From: Thermodesulfovibrionales bacterium
GTDB taxonomy: Bacteria > Nitrospirota > Thermodesulfovibrionia > Thermodesulfovibrionales > Dissulfurispiraceae
Assembly: GCA_030017995.1 (NCBI GenBank)
Contig: JASEGS010000006.1
Location: forward strand, 1 to 64,000
DNA length: 64,000 bases
Reading direction: 5' to 3'
Position numbers and translations under genes: made by a program. This document shows, in pieces, positions 59,254-64,000 of this stretch; position 1 is the first letter of the stretch; the number at the start of each line of letters is the position of its first letter. The notes beneath the pieces are model-generated. The model made no database searches. It was given only the letters and a program-made list of their open reading frames with translations, and was not told where the DNA came from.

Positions 59254-61614
59254 ATGCCTAATGAGATAAAAAGCGCTGAACTCGCAAAGGAACTCGGTGT
59301 AAAGTCTACGGATATAATAAAGGAACTCGGAAAGATAAGGGGCACTGAATATAAAAAAGGCACAACCAATGTAAAGCTGAGCCCTGAAGAAGCTGAAAAG
59401 GTAAGAAGTATTTTTAAACCTGTTCGGGTTTCTGTGGGAGTGAAAAAGGCAACTCTGGTAAAGATAGAGAAGGAAAAGCCAAAGAAAGAAAAGATTGAGA
59501 AACCTGCAGGAATAAAAAAGGCAAAGGCAGAGAAGGTTAAAGAAGCTGTCGTTTCAGAAGAGAAAGAGAGGGTGTCTGAGATAGAGCCTGAGAAGGGGAT
59601 AGAAAAAATAGAAGAGATAACAAAACCTCCGGTCGTGATTCCGGAAGAGGAAGAGGAATTAAAGCTTCCTGACAGGTTCAAAAAGGAATTAGAAGTTGAA
59701 AAGGTTGAGAAAATTAAGGTAAAGCCGGGTATGCAAAAGGCATTTCAGGCTATAAAAAAGATAGAGCCAAAGAAATGGGTTGAGCACAGGGGTATTAAGA
59801 GGCCAAAGGATAGGTTCAAAAAGATTGAACACATATTGCCTCCTGTTATCACAGCACCTCGAAAAAAGTCCATAAAACTGGAAGAGGGCATTACAGTAAA
59901 GGAATTTGCTGAACTTATAGGACAGAAGATACCTGATGTGATTAAAAAGTTTATGGAGATGGGCTATATGCCAACCATTAATCAGCCTGTGGATATGGAC
60001 GCAGCAGTGCTTATAGCTGACAGCTTTGGTGTAAAGGTTGAAACTGTTATTCCGGAGAAAATAGATGTGATCGAGGAGATTGCGGAAGACGCAGGCAGCC
60101 TTAAGCATAGACCGCCTGTAGTTACTATAATGGGTCATGTTGACCACGGAAAGACATCCTTGCTGGATGCCATAAGAGAGACAAAGGTAACAGAAACAGA
60201 GGCAGGAGGGATTACACAGCATATCGGGGCATATAAGGTATCCCTGCGGGGAAAGGATATAACATTTTTGGATACTCCGGGACACGAAGCCTTTACGGCC
60301 CTTAGGGCAAGGGGCGCAAAGGTTACAGATATAGTTGTGCTTGTAGTTGCGGCTGATGACGGGGTCATGCCTCAGACCGTGGAGGCAATAGACCACTCAA
60401 AGGCTGCAAATGTGCCAATAATAGTCGCAATTAATAAGATAGATAAGCCAGAGGCTAATCTTGCAAGGGTGAGAAGTGAGCTTGCAGAGCACGGGGTGGT
60501 ATCTGAAGAGTGGGGTGGACAGAATATCTTTGCAGAGGTATCAGCAAAGAAAAAGATAGGCATAGAGCATCTCCTTGAGATGGTGCTCCTTCAGGCCGAG
60601 ATGATGGAGTTAAAGGCAAACCCGAACAAACCTGCGCGTGGAGCAATAATCGAAGCAAAACTGGACAAGGGCAGAGGACCTGTGGCTACAGTTCTCATTC
60701 ATGGAGGCACACTTAAGGTTGGTGACGCCTTTGTAGCGGGAACTACTTCTGGTAAGGTTAGGGCGCTGATAAATGATGCAGGGGAAAAGATAAATGAGGC
60801 AGGGCCTTCGGTTCCTGTTGAGGTCATTGGTTTCTCTGAGGTGCCCAATGCCGGGGATGTGTTCGTCTGCGTTGAAGATGAGAGAAGGGCAAGGCAGGTT
60901 GCATTGGCGAGATTGCACAAACAAAGACTTGCTGAGATTTCAAAGCACAAAAAATTAACCCTCGATGAATTATATTCAAAGATAAAAGAGGGGCAGGTTA
61001 AGGAATTAAATATAATTATTAAGGGAGATGTGCAGGGTTCTGTTGAAGCAATAAAGAAGGCGTTGGAAGGCATTACTCATCCTGATGTTAAGGTGAAAGT
61101 GATTCATACAGCAGTAGGCGGCATTAAGGAATCTGATGTAATGCTTGCTGCTGCTTCAAATGCGATCATAATCGGGTTTAATGTCCGGCCGGAGTTAAAG
61201 GCATCACAGATTGCAGAAAATGAAGGAGTGGACATCAGGCTTTATAACATAATTTACAATGCTATTGAGGATGTTAAAAAGGCAATGGAAGGCCTCCTTG
61301 AGCCAACCCTTAGGGAGAAAGTGCTTGGCAGGGCTGAGGTGAGAGAAACATTCCATGTTTCAAGGGTAGGCACTATAGCGGGATGCATGGTCATTGACGG
61401 CGCTATGAGCAGGGCAAGCGATGGCATAAGGGTTATCAGGGATAATATAGTTGTATACGAAGGCAGGATAGCATCATTAAAAAGGTTTAAAGAAGATATC
61501 AGGGATGTGCAGTCAGGATATGAGTGTGGTATAACCATAGAGAACTTTAATGATATAAAGATTGGCGATATTTTAGAAAACTTTGTTATAGAGAAGATAG
61601 CAGCGAAACTTTAA
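59254..61614 (+). CDS. infB: Translation initiation factor IF-2
   Basis: The 786-aa protein has the N-terminal IF2_N segment ([20 protein letters not shown]), a long Lys/Glu-rich linker (about 70-200), a second IF2_N segment ([20 protein letters not shown]), the GTPase domain ([26 protein letters not shown]) and the C-terminal fMet-tRNA-binding domains with [13 protein letters not shown]. It positions the initiator tRNA on the 30S subunit. rbfA follows after 36 bases filled with a heptad repeat. Confidence 0.97.
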   Translation: MPNEIKSAELAKELGVKSTDIIKELGKIRGTEYKKGTTNVKLSPEEAEKVRSIFKPVRVSVGVKKATLVKIEKEKPKKEKIEKPAGIKKAKAEKVKEAVVSEEKERVSEIEPEKGIEKIEEITKPPVVIPEEEEELKLPDRFKKELEVEKVEKIKVKPGMQKAFQAIKKIEPKKWVEHRGIKRPKDRFKKIEHILPPVITAPRKKSIKLEEGITVKEFAELIGQKIPDVIKKFMEMGYMPTINQPVDMDAAVLIADSFGVKVETVIPEKIDVIEEIAEDAGSLKHRPPVVTIMGHVDHGKTSLLDAIRETKVTETEAGGITQHIGAYKVSLRGKDITFLDTPGHEAFTALRARGAKVTDIVVLVVAADDGVMPQTVEAIDHSKAANVPIIVAINKIDKPEANLARVRSELAEHGVVSEEWGGQNIFAEVSAKKKIGIEHLLEMVLLQAEMMELKANPNKPARGAIIEAKLDKGRGPVATVLIHGGTLKVGDAFVAGTTSGKVRALINDAGEKINEAGPSVPVEVIGFSEVPNAGDVFVCVEDERRARQVALARLHKQRLAEISKHKKLTLDELYSKIKEGQVKELNIIIKGDVQGSVEAIKKALEGITHPDVKVKVIHTAVGGIKESDVMLAAASNAIIIGFNVRPELKASQIAENEGVDIRLYNIIYNAIEDVKKAMEGLLEPTLREKVLGRAEVRETFHVSRVGTIAGCMVIDGAMSRASDGIRVIRDNIVVYEGRIASLKRFKEDIRDVQSGYECGITIENFNDIKIGDILENFVIEKIAAKL

Positions 61615-61621
61615 TAACCAG

Positions 61622-61649
61622 TTCTGGCTTCTGTTTTCTGACTTCTGAA
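61622..61649. repeat. Heptad repeat (TTCTGAC-like)4 between infB and rbfA
   Basis: Units TTCTGGC, TTCTGTT, TTCTGAC, TTCTGAA are nearly identical to the right arm of the hairpin element at 12507-12541. It occupies the whole infB-rbfA gap and ends one base before the rbfA ATG, so rbfA has no Shine-Dalgarno sequence. Confidence 0.88.
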
Positions 61650-61650
61650 T

Positions 61651-62007
61651 ATGCATCCATACAAAAGATCACAGCGTTTAGGTATTCTCCTTAGGGAAGA
61701 AATAGCCGATATAGTGATGAGAAAGGTGAAAGACCCTCGTCTCGGATTCATCACTGTCACTGATGTGGAGATGTCTGAAGACCTTAAGGCCGCAAAGGTG
61801 TATATCAGTGTATATGAAGGCGACAGGGATCTCACGCTCGATATATTGAATTCAGCAAAAGGTCTTATGCGCAGCGAGATATCAAAAAGGATCAGGGTTA
61901 AGTTCATTCCAGCTATTGAATTCAGGATTGACAAATCTATAGAACATGGCGACAGGATTGATATGCTGCTGAAAAAGATACGGGAAAGCAGGGATAGTGG
62001 GGAGTAG
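61651..62007 (+). CDS. rbfA: Ribosome-binding factor A
   Basis: RbfA assists 30S maturation. The KH-like fold is seen in SQRLGILLREEIADIVMRKV, DPRLGFITVTDVEMSEDLKAAKVYIS and the C-terminal RVKFIPAIEFRIDKSIEHGDRI (family blocks). The 118-aa length is typical. It lies between infB and nrnA, a conserved order; nrnA starts 24 bases after it. Confidence 0.94.
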   Translation: MHPYKRSQRLGILLREEIADIVMRKVKDPRLGFITVTDVEMSEDLKAAKVYISVYEGDRDLTLDILNSAKGLMRSEISKRIRVKFIPAIEFRIDKSIEHGDRIDMLLKKIRESRDSGE

Positions 62008-62031
62008 CGGATTGTTAAAGGGAATATAATC

Positions 62032-62997
62032 ATGTTGCCGCCGAAAGATTTGCTCAACTTTCTGAAAAATGAGGACAATTTTATCATTGCTACCCATATA
62101 AGCCCTGATGGCGATGGGCTTGGCTCTGCGATTGCCCTTTCCATTGCCCTGCAGAAACTCTGCAAGAAGACTATACTTTTATGCAAAAACCATATGCCAA
62201 AGCAGTATAAATTTTTACCTGGCAGCGAGAAATTTATCACTTTTGAGACTCTTCGGTCTTTGGCCTCTAACTTTCAGCCCTGCAATCTCATCCTCATAGA
62301 CTGCAATGACATTGACCGTATTACTGATGACAGGTCAGAAATCCAGGGCGTCAATATTAATTCTTCTTTATTGATAGATCATCATGAAACCCAAAAAGAT
62401 TATGGAGATATAAAGTGGATAGAACCGGGGGCAGCAGCCACAGGTGTTATGGTGTATTATCTGACAAATGAACTTGGGGTGGAGATTGACAAAGATATGG
62501 CAATAAACCTCTACGCTGCTATAGCTGTGGACACAGGCAATTTCCGCTATGAAAACACAACACATGATGTTCTGCGAGTTGCATCTGAACTGATCGCTGC
62601 AGGCGCAATTCCGCATGTGATTTACAGGGAACTTTTTGAATCATGGCCTGACGGCCGTTTCAATCTGTTTATTAAGGTGCTTAATACCCTGCAGGTTGAA
62701 GATGGCATAGCAGTTGTTAAAGTCACCAGAGAGATGTTTAATGAAACATCAACAACACCTGATGACACAGAGCATTTTGTTGAATTTCCGAGGATAATGG
62801 AGGATGTGAAGGTATCGGTGCTCTTCAGGGAGATTGACGATAATCATTTCAAGGTCAGTCTGAGGTCAAAAGATGGCATAAATGTCGCTAAGATTGCAGA
62901 GGTATTTGGGGGCGGCGGTCATAAAAATGCTGCAGGATGCAGGATAGAGGCTGATTTTGAGACTTCTAAATCACGGTTATTGGGTTTATTGCGTTAG
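62032..62997 (+). CDS. nrnA: Bifunctional oligoribonuclease / PAP phosphatase NrnA (DHH family)
   Basis: DHH-phosphoesterase motifs are IIATHISPDGDGLGSAIAL, LILIDCNDIDRI, LIDHHETQKDYG and DTGNFRYENTT. The C-terminal DHHA1 domain has FGGGGHKNAAGCRIE. NrnA degrades nano-RNA and dephosphorylates pAp. The 321-aa length is normal. The 3' end overlaps the convergent oxidoreductase gene by 12 bases. Confidence 0.95.
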   Translation: MLPPKDLLNFLKNEDNFIIATHISPDGDGLGSAIALSIALQKLCKKTILLCKNHMPKQYKFLPGSEKFITFETLRSLASNFQPCNLILIDCNDIDRITDDRSEIQGVNINSSLLIDHHETQKDYGDIKWIEPGAAATGVMVYYLTNELGVEIDKDMAINLYAAIAVDTGNFRYENTTHDVLRVASELIAAGAIPHVIYRELFESWPDGRFNLFIKVLNTLQVEDGIAVVKVTREMFNETSTTPDDTEHFVEFPRIMEDVKVSVLFREIDDNHFKVSLRSKDGINVAKIAEVFGGGGHKNAAGCRIEADFETSKSRLLGLLR

Positions 62998-64000
62998 TTT
63001 AAATAAATAAACTTGCAGCAGTTTTTCATACAGGTCTTCAGGCGTCATCATTGCCCCGCCAGGCCTGCCGTAGAAGAGAACTTCTGACTTCCCATTGACA
63101 GCCAATCTAACGTCTTCTACCATCTGGCCTGCGTTCAGTTCCACAGTAATGAATCTTCTGTTTTCCCCTGATTGTTCGTTTATAGCCCTTTCAGGAAAGG
63201 GGAATAGTGTTATGGGTCTGAACAAGCCTATCTTATGTCCTTCGTTTCTCAACCTTCTTACAGCAGATGCGGCAATGCGGGCTGCGATTCCAAAGGCAAC
63301 AACAATTAATTCAGCGTCATCAATGAAATATGCTTGAAACCTCACTTCTGTTCCTTTCATCTTCTGATATTTGGCCTGGAGCATATAATTCCTTTGCTCA
63401 AGCTCCCCCTCTCCCATGAATAGGGATTTTATGACATTAGGTTTTCTGCCTTCGCATCCTGTAAGAGCCCATGTTTTTTCAGGGAGGTCAGGTTTTACAT
63501 AAGGACTTCGGACAAAGGGTTCCATCATCTGCCCGAGTATAGCATCGCCAAGTATCATAACAGGATTTCTGTATTCATCAGTTTTGTCAAAGGCAAGCAT
63601 TGTTAAATCCCATAGTTCCTGCAGGTTGTACGGTGCATAAACGAGGAGCTTGTAATCTCCATGTCCTCCGCCTTTAACTGCCTGGAAATAATCTGCCTGG
63701 CTTGCAGAAATATTGCCGAGACCCGGACCACCCCTTTGCATATTAACAATAACCGCTGGAAGTTCTGCCCCTGCAAGAAATGAGATTCCTTCCTGTTTCA
63801 GGCTTATGCCCGGACTGCTTGAAGACGTCATTGCTCTTGCGCCGCATGCAGATGCCCCATATACCATGTTTATTGCTGATATCTCGCTTTCAGCCTGTAT
63901 GAATGTACCACCTACCTCTGGCATGCGCCATGACATGTATTCCGGAATTTCGTTCTGGGGTGTTATTGGATAACCAGCATAAAACCTGCACTCGGCTTGA
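62986..64000 (-). CDS. 2-oxoacid:ferredoxin oxidoreductase alpha subunit (5' end beyond the window)
   Basis: The reading frame runs off the right edge. The outermost codons read QAECRFYAGYPITPQNEI, the pyrophosphate-domain signature of the alpha (VorB/KorA) subunit, and GGTFIQAESEISAINMVYGA is also typical. The TSSSSPGISLKQEG and VNMQRGGPGLGNISASQADYF motifs are conserved. The C-terminal third has a transketolase-C-like domain (FGIAARIAASAVRRLRNEG). It would oxidise a 2-oxoacid to acyl-CoA or carboxylate the reverse way with ferredoxin. Which oxoacid cannot be read. An internal ATG at 63936 is not the true start. Confidence 0.9.
   Translation of the reverse strand, partial: QAECRFYAGYPITPQNEIPEYMSWRMPEVGGTFIQAESEISAINMVYGASACGARAMTSSSSPGISLKQEGISFLAGAELPAVIVNMQRGGPGLGNISASQADYFQAVKGGGHGDYKLLVYAPYNLQELWDLTMLAFDKTDEYRNPVMILGDAILGQMMEPFVRSPYVKPDLPEKTWALTGCEGRKPNVIKSLFMGEGELEQRNYMLQAKYQKMKGTEVRFQAYFIDDAELIVVAFGIAARIAASAVRRLRNEGHKIGLFRPITLFPFPERAINEQSGENRRFITVELNAGQMVEDVRLAVNGKSEVLFYGRPGGAMMTPEDLYEKLLQVYLFKLTQ

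Noticed and set aside
59689-60396. 235-codon antisense frame over infB
   Set aside because: It lies opposite the conserved IF-2 GTPase domain; Cys/His/Leu-rich shadow reading with no domain.

Overview
The window reads as the chromosome of an anaerobic, diderm (LPS-making) bacterium. The evidence is lptD, lptE and an O-antigen ligase, together with a group 3b NiFe hydrogenase, an archaeal-type fructose-bisphosphate aldolase/phosphatase, a 2-oxoacid:ferredoxin oxidoreductase, and an NADH-oxidising NuoEFG-like module with an HndB-type subunit. Gene content and order fit Nitrospirota (Thermodesulfovibrionia-like) best. That placement is an inference; Desulfobacterota or another deep anaerobic phylum is not excluded.

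Layout. 1-2.2 kb: AT-rich end of a surface-polysaccharide cluster (frameshifted glycosyltransferase tail, methyltransferase, O-antigen ligase). 2.2-10.5 kb: queF, trpF, then a tightly packed run trpB-trpA-accD-folC-lptD-truB, followed by the initiator tRNA. 10.8-17.3 kb: a redox operon in which two response-regulator receivers are joined to electron-transfer or carrier folds (receiver-GcvH-like and receiver-NuoE), followed by HndB-like, NuoF-like and NuoG-like subunits. 17.3-25.4 kb: an accessory stretch with a solitary AAA/DUF4143 ATPase and a decayed second copy of its end, secreted proteins, a PAS-GAF-GAF sensor, fdhD, pilB and a decayed IS. 25.4-33.2 kb: a possible exosortase remnant, mnmE, a parvulin lipoprotein, mnmA, an ECF sigma/anti-sigma/DUF3106 operon facing a coiled-coil exported protein, then MOSC, mogA and ccdA. 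33.2-34.9 kb: an AT-rich HNH endonuclease-methyltransferase pair set between ccdA and leuS. 35-43 kb: leuS-lptE-holA, rpsT, a deoxyhypusine-synthase-like gene, ferredoxin, comM, radical SAM. 43-51 kb: class II aldolase, GT39, FBP aldolase/phosphatase, phosphofructokinase, TOPRIM, yraN, a class IV aminotransferase, deoC. 51-55.2 kb: hydBGDA hydrogenase on the minus strand. 55.3-64 kb: tig-clpP-clpX, dciA, rpmB, infB-rbfA-nrnA and a partial oxidoreductase alpha subunit.

Two things stand out. First, the receiver-fused NuoEFG-like operon suggests that a phosphorelay acts directly on an NADH-linked redox complex. Second, a family of degenerate 7-bp (sometimes 8-bp) tandem repeats is scattered through the window. 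Copies lie between genes and also inside essential genes (leuS, folC, truB, mnmA, lptD) without breaking the reading frame. Some copies form inverted pairs around a T-rich centre.

Central metabolism is coherent. Pyruvate-family oxidoreductase, FBP aldolase/phosphatase and class II aldolase support gluconeogenesis from C2/C3 units. The hydrogenase and the NuoEFG-like module would exchange electrons with NAD(P)H. MOSC, MogA and FdhD imply molybdenum enzymes elsewhere in the genome.
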